Counted from the stretch's first letter, positions 32,054-40,182 are shown. The stretch is 64,000 nt of DNA from CF-167 sp963695195 (GCA_963695195.1 CAVOGE010000007.1:1426001-1490000), one strand, 5' to 3'. Translations and numbers: made by a program. Notes: generated from the letters alone by a model not told the origin.

Positions 32054-32799
32054 CGGAGTGGATCGGCGGGCGCCGCCCGGTGCTGGAGGCCCTCGCCGCC
32101 GGACGACCCGCGCGGCGTCTGCTCGTCGCCCGCGCCTCGCGTCCCGGGCCCGAGCTGAAGGCGCTGCTGGCCGCGGCGCGCCGTTCATCGGTTCCGATAG
32201 AGACCGTGGATCCGGACCGCGTACGTCAGCTGGCCGGGTTTGACGGCCACCAGGGTGTCCTGCTCGAGGTCGAGGAGCGCCGCTGGTCGGACCTGCCGGA
32301 GATCCTGGCCCGGGCGGCGACACGCGGACACGAGCCGCTCATCCTGATCCTCGAGCATCTGCAGGACCCCACGAACTTCGGCACGCTCCTGCGCTCGGCC
32401 GAGGCGGCCGGCGTCGATGGCGTCGTGTTTCCCGAGCGCGGAGCTGCGCCGCTCTCGGCGGCAGCCGTGAAGTCATCCGCGGGGGCCTCGGAGCACCTGC
32501 TGCTGGCACGCGTCGAGGCGCTCGGCGAGACCGTCCACGACCTTCACGAACGAGGCGTGCGTCTGATTGCCGGTGACCAGGACGCACCCATCAGCGCCTG
32601 GGAGGCTGATCTCCGCGGCCCACTGGCGATCGTCGTCGGCAGCGAGGGGAGCGGTGTCTCAGGTCAGATGCGTCGCCGCTGCGACCAGCTGGTGAGCTTC
32701 CCCATGGCCGGCCAGGTTGGCAGCCTCAACGCCGCGACCGCCGGTGCCCTGCTGCTCTTCGAGGTTGTCCGTCAGCGATCTGCCGCGGCGCCGGTCTAG
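32050..32799 (+). CDS. rlmB: 23S rRNA (guanosine-2'-O)-methyltransferase RlmB-like (SpoU family)
   Basis: 249 residues. An N-terminal substrate-binding domain begins WIGGRRPVLEAL, followed by a SPOUT knot domain with LEHLQDPTNFGTLLRSAEAAG, IVVGSEGSG and a terminal SLNAATAGALLLFEV. These are the three SpoU motifs that bind S-adenosylmethionine in a trefoil knot. RlmB methylates the ribose of G2251 in 23S rRNA. Closely related TrmH enzymes modify tRNA, and sequence alone does not fully separate them. The GTG start overlaps the ispDF stop by four bases. Confidence 0.88.
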   Translation: MTEWIGGRRPVLEALAAGRPARRLLVARASRPGPELKALLAAARRSSVPIETVDPDRVRQLAGFDGHQGVLLEVEERRWSDLPEILARAATRGHEPLILILEHLQDPTNFGTLLRSAEAAGVDGVVFPERGAAPLSAAAVKSSAGASEHLLLARVEALGETVHDLHERGVRLIAGDQDAPISAWEADLRGPLAIVVGSEGSGVSGQMRRRCDQLVSFPMAGQVGSLNAATAGALLLFEVVRQRSAAAPV

Positions 32800-32811
32800 A
32801 ATCGGCCCGAG

Positions 32812-32886
32812 GCCGACGTAGCTCAATGGCAGAGCAGCGGTTTTGTAAACCGCAGGTTCTCGGTTCGAGTCCGAGCGTCGGCTCCA
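32812..32886 (+). tRNA. tRNA-Thr (anticodon TGT)
   Basis: A 75-base tRNA with GCCGACG/CGTCGGC acceptor stem, anticodon loop TTTGTAA (TGT), standard D- and T-arms and an encoded CCA. It starts 13 bases after rlmB; the rlmB stop codon lies within a TAGAAT (32797-32802) that could be its -10 element. Confidence 0.95.
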
Positions 32887-32896
32887 CCGCCCCGCC

Positions 32897-32926
32897 TTGA
32901 GCGGCCGCGAACAGGCTTGCTATACT
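32897..32926 (+). promoter_or_regulatory. Promoter of tRNA-Tyr
   Basis: TTGAGC (32897-32902), an 18-base spacer and TATACT (32921-32926), ending 44 bases before tRNA-Tyr. It probably also serves the following tRNA-Thr. Confidence 0.6.
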
Positions 32927-32969
32927 CCCGTCCGGTCGACAGCGCACCCCGGTGTCGACCGAGATCCGT

Positions 32970-33054
32970 GGGTAGGTTGAGCAGGTGGTGAGCTCCGCTG
33001 ACTGTAGATCAGCCGTCTTCGACTGTGGGGGTTCGATTCCCTCCCTGCCCACCA
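32970..33054 (+). tRNA. tRNA-Tyr (anticodon GTA)
   Basis: An 85-base class II tRNA with GGGTAGG/CCTGCCC acceptor stem, anticodon loop CTGTAGA (GTA), a long variable arm typical of bacterial tRNA-Tyr and an encoded CCA. It is flanked by two tRNA-Thr genes, the common Thr-Tyr-Thr cluster found ahead of rpmG, tRNA-Trp and the secE-nusG operon. Confidence 0.95.
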
Positions 33055-33172
33055 TCACCGCTCGTTCGGCAACGCACGCATCGGTCCTGCTCGGGTTGAT
33101 CCGATACATAGCTTTACCAATAAAGACCGATGGTTGCGGATGCTCTATCGGCTCCGGCAGAATCCAGCGCAC

Positions 33173-33248
33173 GCCCACGTAGCTCAGCAGGCAGAGCACT
33201 TCCTTGGTAAGGAAGAGGTCTCCGGTTCGAACCCGGACGTGGGCTCCA
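33173..33248 (+). tRNA. tRNA-Thr (anticodon GGT)
   Basis: A 76-base tRNA with GCCCACG/CGTGGGC acceptor stem, anticodon loop TTGGTAA (GGT), T-arm CCGGTTCGAACCCGG and an encoded CCA. The 118 bases between it and tRNA-Tyr hold no feature I can support. Confidence 0.95.
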
Positions 33249-33279
33249 CATCAAGTGTGCGCAGGAGGTCCGGACAACG

Positions 33280-34332
33280 GTGAGCTTCAATGTGGTGCTG
33301 CCGCTCCTCTCGTCGCTCCTGTCATTCCTCTTCGCTGCCATGGTCGCCGACCAGTGGATTCGCCGCCGCCAGCCGTTCCAGCTGGTCTGGACGGTCGGCC
33401 TCCTCTGGTACGGGATCAGCGCCGGCACCGAGTTCATCGGGAGTGCCTGGGGCTGGAACGAGCCGCTCTACCGCACCTGGTACCTGATCGGCGCATTCGG
33501 CGTCGCGTCGTACCTGGGTCTGGGGACGGTCTACCTGCTCAATCGCACGCGGTTCGGCTACTTCGTGGCCTTCAGCCTGTTCGCCGGCGGGCTCTTCAGC
33601 ATCCTGGCCGCCGCCGCCCGTGCGAAGGAGGGTGTCCCGGCGTCCGGCGCCGCGGTGGCCGAGGTGGTGGTCTACGCCACGGTCGGCGCGCTCATCCTGG
33701 CGCTGCTCACCCGCTTCGATCGGCGCTGGGTGGCGCATGCATCGGCTGGCATCCTGCTGGTCGCATCGGCGATCGTCGCGGTGCTGGTGTTGACCGCTCC
33801 AATTGCCGCGCCGGGCTACGCACTCGATCCTGCAACCGGGGTCCCCATCGGCACCGCCTTCCCGAGCGATCTGCGCATCCTCACCCCGCCGTTCAACATC
33901 ACCGGCGCGTTCGCGCTGGTCTTTGGAGCCGTCTATTCCGCCTACATCTTCATGCCCAAGCGCCGCCTCCTGCGGATCGAGGGTGGACCGCCGCTGATCG
34001 GTGCGGTTGGACGCGCCGTGGCGGTGACGGTCAACTTCGTCGCCAGCATCCCGGGTGCCGTTCGCGCCCACCGTGCCGGGACGCTCAACTCGCGCGTGCC
34101 GGCGACGCTGCTCATCGCGCTCGGCGGCTTCATCCCCGGCTGGACGAGCGGTCTGAACCGCTTTGGGGTCACCTGGTCCTTCTTCCTCGGCGAGTTCCTG
34201 GGTGTCCTCCTCATCTTCATCGGCTTCCTGGTGAGCATCGAGGTATTCAGCGATATCCGGCTGCCCTTCACCCGCGTCGTGCTGGTGCGCCGCGACCCGC
34301 CGGGCGAGGTCGTTGACAGCACGACCGGCTGA
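33280..34332 (+). CDS. Polytopic membrane protein of unknown function
   Basis: 350 residues from GTG 33280, with AGGAGG about 11 bases upstream. About eight to nine hydrophobic helices alternate with short loops. Notable segments are VWTVGLLWYGISAGTEFIG in the second and third helices, a periplasmic-looking loop with TPPFNITGAFAL, and a long cytoplasmic loop near residues 226-270 starting MPKRRLLRIEGGPPL. I recognise no catalytic motif. It lies between a tRNA-Thr and rpmG, with the strong rpmG promoter overlapping its 3' end. Similar uncharacterised proteins exist in Chloroflexota, as far as I can tell by style only. Confidence 0.75.
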   Translation: MSFNVVLPLLSSLLSFLFAAMVADQWIRRRQPFQLVWTVGLLWYGISAGTEFIGSAWGWNEPLYRTWYLIGAFGVASYLGLGTVYLLNRTRFGYFVAFSLFAGGLFSILAAAARAKEGVPASGAAVAEVVVYATVGALILALLTRFDRRWVAHASAGILLVASAIVAVLVLTAPIAAPGYALDPATGVPIGTAFPSDLRILTPPFNITGAFALVFGAVYSAYIFMPKRRLLRIEGGPPLIGAVGRAVAVTVNFVASIPGAVRAHRAGTLNSRVPATLLIALGGFIPGWTSGLNRFGVTWSFFLGEFLGVLLIFIGFLVSIEVFSDIRLPFTRVVLVRRDPPGEVVDSTTG

Positions 34333-34342
34333 GCCCTAGAAT
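34313..34342 (+). promoter_or_regulatory. Promoter of rpmG-tRNA-Trp-secE-nusG-rpl operon
   Basis: TTGACA (34313-34318), an 18-base spacer and TAGAAT (34337-34342). It overlaps the end of the membrane-protein gene. It is close to consensus and well placed for the translation operon that starts 75 bases downstream. Confidence 0.7.
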
Positions 34343-34416
34343 CCGCTCATCTCCCCCGGGCCCCCGACCTTATTCAGCGTGGGCGGCGCCGGGTGGTTCG
34401 CACAGGGAAACGAACT

Positions 34417-34581
34417 GTGGCCAAGGCTGAGAATCGCCCGGTAATCGCACTGGCGTGCACATCCTGCAAGGAGCGCACGTACAGCACCCGGAAGAACAAG
34501 AAGAACGACCCCGGGCGTCTGGAGCTCAACAAGTTCTGCCCGCGCTGCCGGCAGCACACCCTGCATCGCGAGACGAAGTAG
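34417..34581 (+). CDS. rpmG: Ribosomal protein bL33
   Basis: 54 residues from GTG 34417. Start VAKAENRPVIALACTSC aligns with bL33, and the four Cys (CTSC and CPRC) form the zinc-binding version of the protein. An in-frame GTG at 34393 would add eight residues that do not fit the family. It is followed after 12 bases by tRNA-Trp and then secE, a widely conserved order. Confidence 0.93.
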   Translation: MAKAENRPVIALACTSCKERTYSTRKNKKNDPGRLELNKFCPRCRQHTLHRETK

Positions 34582-34593
34582 GCTGACCGTCGG

Positions 34594-34669
34594 AGGGGTG
34601 TAGCTCAACTGGTAGAGCACTGGTCTCCAAAACCAGCGGTTGCAGGTTCGAGTCCTGTCGCCCCTGCCA
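34594..34669 (+). tRNA. tRNA-Trp (anticodon CCA)
   Basis: A 76-base tRNA with AGGGGTG/CGCCCCT acceptor stem, anticodon loop CTCCAAA (CCA), T-arm GCAGGTTCGAGTCCTGT and an encoded CCA. Its position between rpmG and secE is conserved in many phyla. Confidence 0.96.
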
Positions 34670-34710
34670 GCACCATCAGGCAATCCAACGTAGGAGCAAG
34701 CAAAAGCACT

Positions 34711-34893
34711 GTGTTCCGTCGCTTCCGCCAGTACCTCCTCGAGGCCTGGTCAGAGCTGAAGAAGGTCGCCTGGCCCACCCGCGAGACGGTGGTCAAGTTG
34801 ACGCTGATCGTCATCGCCGTCTCGATTGCGGTGGGGATCTACATCGCGGTGCTTGACGCAGTCCTGCATTTCGGCGTGGAGCAGATTCTGTGA
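34711..34893 (+). CDS. secE: Preprotein translocase subunit SecE
   Basis: 60 residues with one membrane helix (about 29-50) preceded by the amphipathic ELKKVAWPTRETVVK segment that defines SecE. This is the short single-helix form seen outside proteobacteria. SecE clamps SecY in the export channel; secY itself is at 62.2 kb. Starts at GTG 34711, and its TGA overlaps the nusG ATG by one base. Confidence 0.93.
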   Translation: MFRRFRQYLLEAWSELKKVAWPTRETVVKLTLIVIAVSIAVGIYIAVLDAVLHFGVEQIL

Positions 34894-35513
34894 TGAAAGA
34901 CGAGCAGGTACGAGAGAACGAGGCCCGCCAGGCCGCGCGGCTGTCGCGCGAGGCCCCGCAGCCCGACGACCCGTATGCCGCCGAGCGCACCACCAAGCAG
35001 TGGTACGTGATCCACACCTATTCCGGCTACGAGAACAAGGTCAAGGCCAACCTCGAGCATCGGATCGAATCGATGGGTGTGGAGGATCAGATCTTCCAGG
35101 TCCTCGTCCCGATGGAGGAGGAGATCGAGATCAAGAACGGCCAGCGGCAGACCGTCAACAAGAAGGTCTTCCCCGGCTACGTGCTGGTCGAGATGGTCAT
35201 GACCGATGAGTCCTGGTACGTCGTGCGCAATACGCCTGGCGTGACCAGCTTCGTCGGGTCCGGCAACCGGCCGACCCCGCTCATGGAGGGCGAGGTCAAG
35301 AAGATCCTCAAGCAGATGGGGGTCGAGGCGCCGAAGTTCAAGCTCCAGTTCAGCAAGGGACAGAGCGTCCGTGTCAAGGACGGTCCGTTTGCCGAGTTCA
35401 TCGGCACCGTCGACGAGGTGAACCCGGAGCGCAACAAGGTGAAGGTGCTGGTCAGCATCTTCGGCCGGGAGACGCCGGTCGAGCTCGACTTCCTGCAGAT
35501 CGACAAGCTCTAG
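34893..35513 (+). CDS. nusG: Transcription termination/antitermination protein NusG
   Basis: 206 residues. A 35-residue charged N-terminal extension precedes the NGN domain (KQWYVIHTYSGYENKVKANL, then KVFPGYVLVEM and VRNTPGVTSFVG). A C-terminal KOW domain contains VRVKDGPFAEFIG. NusG rides on RNA polymerase, contacting the beta' clamp, and couples it to Rho or S10. ATG 34893 is preferred to the GTG directly before it. It is coupled to secE. Confidence 0.95.
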   Translation: MKDEQVRENEARQAARLSREAPQPDDPYAAERTTKQWYVIHTYSGYENKVKANLEHRIESMGVEDQIFQVLVPMEEEIEIKNGQRQTVNKKVFPGYVLVEMVMTDESWYVVRNTPGVTSFVGSGNRPTPLMEGEVKKILKQMGVEAPKFKLQFSKGQSVRVKDGPFAEFIGTVDEVNPERNKVKVLVSIFGRETPVELDFLQIDKL

Positions 35514-35591
35514 GAATCATGGCGGCCCCGCGGGCCGCCGCAAGCGAGAGGGAGGGGCGCAACCCGCCCCGATCGAACCTCGGAGGAACGA

Positions 35592-36017
35592 ATGGCAAAG
35601 AAGATCCGCACCATCCTCAAGGTGCAGGCCGCCGCCGGGAAGGCGACCGCCGCCCCGCCGATCGGCCCCGCGCTGGGTCAGCACGGGATCAACATCATGG
35701 AGTTCATCAAGGCCTTCAACGAGCGCACCGCCAGCCAGACCGGCTACGTCGTGCCGGCCGAGATCACCGTCTTCGAGGATCGCTCGTTCACCTTCGTGAC
35801 CAAGGCGCCGCTGGCCGCCGCGCTGCTGAAGCGCGCCGCCGGGGTGGAGAGCGGCTCGGCGGAGCCGAACCGCACCAAGGTCGGCAAGGTGAGCCAGAAG
35901 CAGCTCCGCGAGATTGCCGAGGCCAAGATGGCGGACCTCAACGCCAACGACGTCGAGCACGCAATGCGCATCGTGGCGGGCACGGCCCGCAGCATGGGCA
36001 TCGAGGTGGCCGACTGA
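35592..36017 (+). CDS. rplK: Ribosomal protein uL11
   Basis: 141 residues, standard length. The N-terminal domain has the Pro-rich APPIGPALGQHGINIMEF segment that binds thiostrepton-type inhibitors with 23S. The C-terminal rRNA-binding domain ends near EDVEHAMRIVAGTARSMGI-like text. The ATG is preceded by GGAGG. Its TGA overlaps the rplA start by one base. Confidence 0.96.
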   Translation: MAKKIRTILKVQAAAGKATAAPPIGPALGQHGINIMEFIKAFNERTASQTGYVVPAEITVFEDRSFTFVTKAPLAAALLKRAAGVESGSAEPNRTKVGKVSQKQLREIAEAKMADLNANDVEHAMRIVAGTARSMGIEVAD

Positions 36018-36724
36018 TGGCACGCCACGGCCGCAAGTACCTCGAGGCGGCGAAGCTGATCGAGGCGGAACGTCGCTACACCGTGGAAGAGGCGTGTGAG
36101 CTGCTGCCGCGCGTCTCCACCGTCAAGTTCGACGCCACTGTCGAGGCGCACATGCGTCTCGGTATCGATCCGAGGCATGCCGATCAGCTGGTGCGCGGGA
36201 CCGTTGTCCTGCCGCACGGCACTGGTCGCACGACTCGGGTGATCGTCTTCGCCCAGGGCGAAAAGGCCCAGGAGGCCCTCCGTGCGGGTGCCGACGAGGT
36301 CGGCGGCGAGGACCTGGTCAAGAAGATCGACGCGGGCTGGTTCGAATTCGACGTTGCCATCGCCACGCCCGACATGATGGGCATGGTCGGCCGGCTGGGA
36401 AAGAAGCTCGGCCCGCGCGGCCTGATGCCGAACCCCAAGTCGGGGACAGTCACCTTCGATATCGAACGCGCGACGGGTGAGATCAAGTCGGGTCGGATCG
36501 AATTCAAGGTCGACCGAGCCGGGATCGTCCATGCGCCGGTCGGGAAGATCAGCTTCAGCCGCGAGCAGCTCGGCGCCAACGTCATCGCCCTGGTCGACGC
36601 AATTCAGCGCGCGAAGCCATCGGGCGCCAAGGGCACCTACATGCGCACCCTGACCCTTGCACCGAGCATGGGACCCGGCGTGCGCGTCGATATCCCGTCC
36701 GCGCTGGCCGCCGCCAGCGCCTAG
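36017..36724 (+). CDS. rplA: Ribosomal protein uL1
   Basis: 235 residues of the L1 stalk protein. The core has GTGRTTRVIVFAQGEKAQEA and the signature GLMPNPKSGTVT. ATG 36017 overlaps the rplK stop. In many bacteria L1 represses its own operon by binding the mRNA leader. A separate L10-type leader follows before rplJ. Confidence 0.96.
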   Translation: MARHGRKYLEAAKLIEAERRYTVEEACELLPRVSTVKFDATVEAHMRLGIDPRHADQLVRGTVVLPHGTGRTTRVIVFAQGEKAQEALRAGADEVGGEDLVKKIDAGWFEFDVAIATPDMMGMVGRLGKKLGPRGLMPNPKSGTVTFDIERATGEIKSGRIEFKVDRAGIVHAPVGKISFSREQLGANVIALVDAIQRAKPSGAKGTYMRTLTLAPSMGPGVRVDIPSALAAASA

Positions 36725-36759
36725 GAGGCATCACCGAACCACTCATCGGGACAACCGAA

Positions 36760-36893
36760 GAGTCGCCACAGACAGCGATGTGACCCGGGTGCAAGCCCCG
36801 GGCAGAATTGCCGGCCGAAGCCGGCGGCACGCCGAGGCAATGAGATCGACCGGAGACGGTCCTCGTGCCGAGTGCGTGCGCGAGGACCGTTTT
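36760..36893 (+). promoter_or_regulatory. Ribosomal protein L10 leader with attenuator hairpin
   Basis: The 200-base gap between rplA and rplJ resembles an L10 leader. It has a GC-rich hairpin region (CCCGGGTGCAAGCCCCGGG), then GCACGCCGAGGCAATGAGA, the text typical of the L10-binding kink-turn. A ten-pair hairpin follows (ACGGTCCTCG 36856-36865 with CGAGGACCGT 36881-36890), ending in TTTTC. In related leaders free L10-L12 complex binds and favours termination, adjusting rplJ-rplL output. Confidence 0.7.
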
Positions 36894-36924
36894 CATTGTC
36901 ACGGAGGTACGAGAAGAGGACGCA

Positions 36925-37467
36925 ATGCCAACCGATGCAAAGCGCCAGGCCGTCACCGAGCTCGCGGACATGCTCCGCAACAGCTCCGCGCTGGCCGTGG
37001 CCGATTACCGGGGCCTGAAGGTCTCCGACATGCAGTCGGTGCGAAGGACCCTGCGCGCCAGCGGTGTGGAACTGCATGTCGCCAAGAACCGCCTGTTGAA
37101 GATCGCCGCCGACGAAGCGGGACGTGGCGAACTCAAGCCGATGCTGAGCGGGCCGACCGCGCTGGCTGCCATCAACGGTGACGAGGTCGCCCTGGCGAAG
37201 GCGCTGCAGGAGGCCTTCCGCCCGTACAGCAAGGTGGTCACCCTGCGCGGTGGCCTGCTCGGGAACCTGGCAGTCGACGCCGCCGCTCTCCAGCGACTGG
37301 CGACGCTCCCGAGCCGCGATGTGCTGCTCGGCAAGCTGGCCGGTGGCATGGTCGCCCCGATCGCGGGGATGGCGGGCGTGCTGGCAGCCAACCTGAGAAA
37401 CCTCGTCGGCGTGCTGAGCGCCGTGGCCGACAAGAAGCGAGCAAGCGAGGGCGGCTCGGCCGCCTGA
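36925..37467 (+). CDS. rplJ: Ribosomal protein uL10
   Basis: 180 residues from ATG 36925. The N-terminal domain has SALAVADYRGLKVSDMQSVR and VAKNRLLKIA. The C-terminal helix that carries L7/L12 dimers ends in KKRASEGGSAA. It forms the L10 stalk base that recruits GTPase factors. The longer frame upstream enters the attenuator and is not coding. Confidence 0.95.
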   Translation: MPTDAKRQAVTELADMLRNSSALAVADYRGLKVSDMQSVRRTLRASGVELHVAKNRLLKIAADEAGRGELKPMLSGPTALAAINGDEVALAKALQEAFRPYSKVVTLRGGLLGNLAVDAAALQRLATLPSRDVLLGKLAGGMVAPIAGMAGVLAANLRNLVGVLSAVADKKRASEGGSAA

Positions 37468-37495
37468 CGAAGAGCAACCCAAGAACAAGGAGCGT

Positions 37496-37900
37496 ATGAC
37501 CCCAATGGCCAAGACACTGACCAAGGATGACATTCTCGAGGCGATCGACAGCATGACCGTCCTCGACCTTTCCGAGCTGGTGAAGGCGTTCGAGGAGCGC
37601 TACGGCGTGACTGCGGCCGCCCCAATGGCGGTTGCCGCCGCTCCGGCAGCCGGAGGCGACGCCGGTGGCGCCGCAGCAGTCGAAGAGCAGACGGAGTTCG
37701 ACGCGGTGCTGACCGAGGTCGGCCCGAACAAGATCCTGGTGATCAAGGCGGTCCGCGAACTGACCGGCCTGGGCCTGAAGGAGGCGAAGGACCTCGTCGA
37801 CGCCGCTCCCAAGGCGGTGAAGGAGGGCGTCACCAAGGAAGAGGCCGAGGCCGTCAAGGCCAAGATGGCCGAAGCCGGCGCCTCGGTCGACGTCCGCTAG
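37496..37900 (+). CDS. rplL: Ribosomal protein bL12 (L7/L12)
   Basis: 134 residues. The N-terminal dimerisation helix is DDILEAIDSMTVLDLSELVK. It is joined by an Ala/Gly hinge to the conserved C-terminal domain (LGLKEAKDLVDAAPKAVKEG). ATG 37496 has AAGGAG only three bases away; the ATG at 37505 gives the more usual MAKTLT start and may be the true one. A strong terminator follows, so rpoB is not in this transcript as it is in most bacteria. Confidence 0.95.
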   Translation: MTPMAKTLTKDDILEAIDSMTVLDLSELVKAFEERYGVTAAAPMAVAAAPAAGGDAGGAAAVEEQTEFDAVLTEVGPNKILVIKAVRELTGLGLKEAKDLVDAAPKAVKEGVTKEEAEAVKAKMAEAGASVDVR

Positions 37901-37917
37901 TCGACCGTTCGCGACTC

Positions 37918-37958
37918 GAAGGGCCGGACCCGGCGACGGGCCGGCCCTTCGGCTTTCC
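37918..37958 (+). terminator. Terminator after rplL
   Basis: GAAGGGCCGG (37918-37927) and CCGGCCCTTC (37941-37950) form a perfect ten-pair stem, followed by GGCTTTCCC. It lies between the convergent rplL and aquaporin genes and may serve both strands. Confidence 0.7.
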
Positions 37959-37965
37959 CGCGGCG

Positions 37966-38649
37966 CTACCTCGACTCTGCCAGCGTGAACCGGTAGACGA
38001 GGGCCGCGACCGCGGCACCGATCGCCGGGCCGATCCACCACACCCACCAGCTGTCAAATGCGCCGGCCGCGACCGCCGGACCGAACCAGCGCGCCGGATT
38101 CACAGCGGCTCCGGTCAGTGGGCCGCCGAGCAGGATATCGGCCGTCAGCGCCAGTCCGATCGCCAGGCCGCCGATCTTCGGGCCGCGGGCGTCCACCGCA
38201 GTGCCGAGGACGACGAGGACCAGGAGCGCGGTGAGCACCGCCTCGATGGCCACACCGGCAAGCTCCGACACGCCCGCACCGAGGGCCGGCGTGCCAATGG
38301 CGGACGGCTCCCAGACGTCGGCAAAGACGGCCTTCAGCGCGAATCCTGCGGCGGCCGCGCCGATCAGCTGTGCCGCCACGTAGGCGAGCGCCCGGGGAGT
38401 GGAGATCCTGCCCATGATCCAGATCCCCAGGGTCACGGCGGGGTTGAAATGTGCGCCGGAGATCGCCCCGAGCGCCGACACGAGCACGGCCAGGGCAAGT
38501 CCGTGGGCCAGCGCCACTTCGAGCAGGCCGATCCCGGACCCGCCGGTGGCAACCATGTAGTCGCCGAGCACGATCGAGCCCGCTCCCACGAAGAAGAAGA
38601 GAAACGTGCCGATCGCCTCGGCGACCAACGCCGGCCTGCTATTGCCCAT
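37966..38649 (-). CDS. Major intrinsic protein family channel (aquaporin / aquaglyceroporin)
   Basis: 227 residues from ATG 38649, which has GGAGGG seven bases upstream. Six membrane helices and both NPA half-helices are present: HFNPAVT in the first half and AVNPARWFGPA in the second. It is the last gene on this strand after acr3. Aquaglyceroporins next to arsenic genes (for example AqpS of Sinorhizobium) let arsenite leave the cell down its gradient, so a role in arsenic detoxification is likely but inferred from neighbours. A half-length copy of this gene lies upstream of acr3. Confidence 0.9.
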   Translation of the reverse strand: MGNSRPALVAEAIGTFLFFFVGAGSIVLGDYMVATGGSGIGLLEVALAHGLALAVLVSALGAISGAHFNPAVTLGIWIMGRISTPRALAYVAAQLIGAAAAGFALKAVFADVWEPSAIGTPALGAGVSELAGVAIEAVLTALLVLVVLGTAVDARGPKIGGLAIGLALTADILLGGPLTGAAVNPARWFGPAVAAGAFDSWWVWWIGPAIGAAVAALVYRFTLAESR

Positions 38650-38730
38650 GAAACGACCCTCCTCCAGTCTCGATACCTCGATGCGAGGCATTGTGGCGCG
38701 TCATGGGGAGTTGCCGCGGGGATCGGCGAC

Positions 38731-39789
38731 CTAGGTGGGGGCAATCCTTGCCGCCCCGAAGAGGCGGGCCCGCAGGCGTGTCGCAGACCAGACGAAGAGG
38801 AGCATCACCGGCACTTCGATCAGTGGCCCCACCACCGTGGCGAGGGCGACGGTCGGGGTGAAGGCGGTGATCGCGATGGCGATTGCAATCTCGAAGTCGC
38901 GACCGGTCGCGCTGAATGCGACCGCCACCGCATCCTCGTAGGGGAACCGCAACCGCGCGCCGATGGCAAGCACCATGAAGAACATGGTCGCGAAGAAGAG
39001 CGCCATGGGAATCGCCATCTCGATGACGATCTGCGGTCGACGCAGGATCAGGTCGCCCTTGAGCGCAAACATCACGACCAGCGTGAACAGGAGCCCCAAG
39101 ATCGAGATCCCGTTGAGGATCGGCTTGAGTCGATCCATCGCCGCCTCACCTCCGCGTCGCACCACGGCGATCCTGGTAAGGACGCCCGCCAGGAGCGGCA
39201 GGCCGAGGTAGAGCACGACGCTCTCGGCCACGATCCATACGTCGAAGTTGACGTTGCCGATCAGCAGCCGCGCGTAGACGGGGATGAGCAGCATCTGGGC
39301 CACCGAGTTGAGCGCCACGAATACGAGCGCCATCGGCGTGTTCCCCTTCGCGAGGAACGTGAAGATGATGACCATCGCGATACACGGGGCCAGGCCGTAC
39401 AGGACCAGGCCGGTGTGCAGCTCCGGATCGGAGACAAACACGTTGGCCAGGCCCAGCATCAGGAATGGGGCGACCAGGTAGTTGAACACCAGCACGACGG
39501 CCAGCTGACGTGGTGAGCGGAAGGCGCCCCCGATCTCGCCGAGTCGCACATTCGTCATGGCCGGGTACATCATCGCGAACAGGCCGATCGGGACGCCCAG
39601 GCTGAGCGCGTTCGCCGCCGTCGGGTCGAAGGTCCCGCCGACGATCGACTTCAGCGCGTCGATCGGGGGTGTCAGGGTGAAGTCCGAGATCTGCAGGGCG
39701 TTGCCGATGCCGACCCCGACCGCCATGCTGACCACGACGAAGATCGGCAGCAGCCGGAAGTCCTCCAGGCGGAGGAGTAGGCGGCGCAT
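38731..39789 (-). CDS. acr3: Arsenite efflux permease ACR3 (ArsB-type)
   Basis: 352 residues with ten membrane helices. The conserved Cys of ACR3 lies in YGLAPCIAMV in the fourth helix, and ATGRDFEIAIAIA in the ninth helix matches the bile-acid-symporter-like fold. ACR3 exports As(OH)2O- / arsenite using the proton gradient. No arsR or arsC is present nearby, so regulation is unclear. It starts three bases after the stop of the half-aquaporin and is followed 81 bases later by the full aquaporin gene. Confidence 0.93.
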   Translation of the reverse strand: MRRLLLRLEDFRLLPIFVVVSMAVGVGIGNALQISDFTLTPPIDALKSIVGGTFDPTAANALSLGVPIGLFAMMYPAMTNVRLGEIGGAFRSPRQLAVVLVFNYLVAPFLMLGLANVFVSDPELHTGLVLYGLAPCIAMVIIFTFLAKGNTPMALVFVALNSVAQMLLIPVYARLLIGNVNFDVWIVAESVVLYLGLPLLAGVLTRIAVVRRGGEAAMDRLKPILNGISILGLLFTLVVMFALKGDLILRRPQIVIEMAIPMALFFATMFFMVLAIGARLRFPYEDAVAVAFSATGRDFEIAIAIAITAFTPTVALATVVGPLIEVPVMLLFVWSATRLRARLFGAARIAPT

Positions 39790-39792
39790 TGC

Positions 39793-40107
39793 TCAGGCCA
39801 TCCGGCCGACGAGCGAATGGCTGCTGCAGGACGCCACGTACCCAAGGGCGCGCGGAACCGTGATCTTGCCCATGATCCACACGCCGAGGGTGACCGCCGG
39901 GTTGAAGTGCCCGCCGGACACGGCACCCAGCGCTGAGATGCGCACGGCGAGTGCCAGGCCGTGCGCGAGTGCCACTTCGAGCAGTCCGACACCGGAACCA
40001 CCGGTCGCAACCAGGTAGTCGCCGAGCACGATCGAGCCGGCTCCGACGAAGAAGCAGAGAAACGTGCCGCTCGCCTCGGCGATCAGCGCTGACCGGCTGC
40101 TGGGCAT
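39793..40107 (-). pseudogene. Half-length aquaporin copy (first NPA half only)
   Basis: 104 residues from ATG 40107. It matches the first 91 residues of the full aquaporin (37966-38649) at about 80 percent identity by eye, including HFNPAVTLG. It then diverges to SCSSHSLVGRMA and stops before the fourth helix. Lacking the second NPA, it cannot form a normal monomeric pore. It is either a broken duplicate or a small protein kept for coupling, since acr3 starts three bases after its stop. The reading frame is intact and conservative substitutions dominate, which hints at past selection. Confidence 0.7.
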
Positions 40108-40182
40108 GGTGCGAGCATTCTGCCGTGCGGAAGGAGGTTGCCGCGCGGCATTGCCCACAGCCCTGATGCTCGTCCCCGTCGG

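Noticed and set aside
33055..33172. Possible promoter (TTGATC ... AATAAA) between tRNA-Tyr and tRNA-Thr
   Set aside because: Poor -10 match; the upstream tRNA-Tyr promoter can serve both tRNAs.
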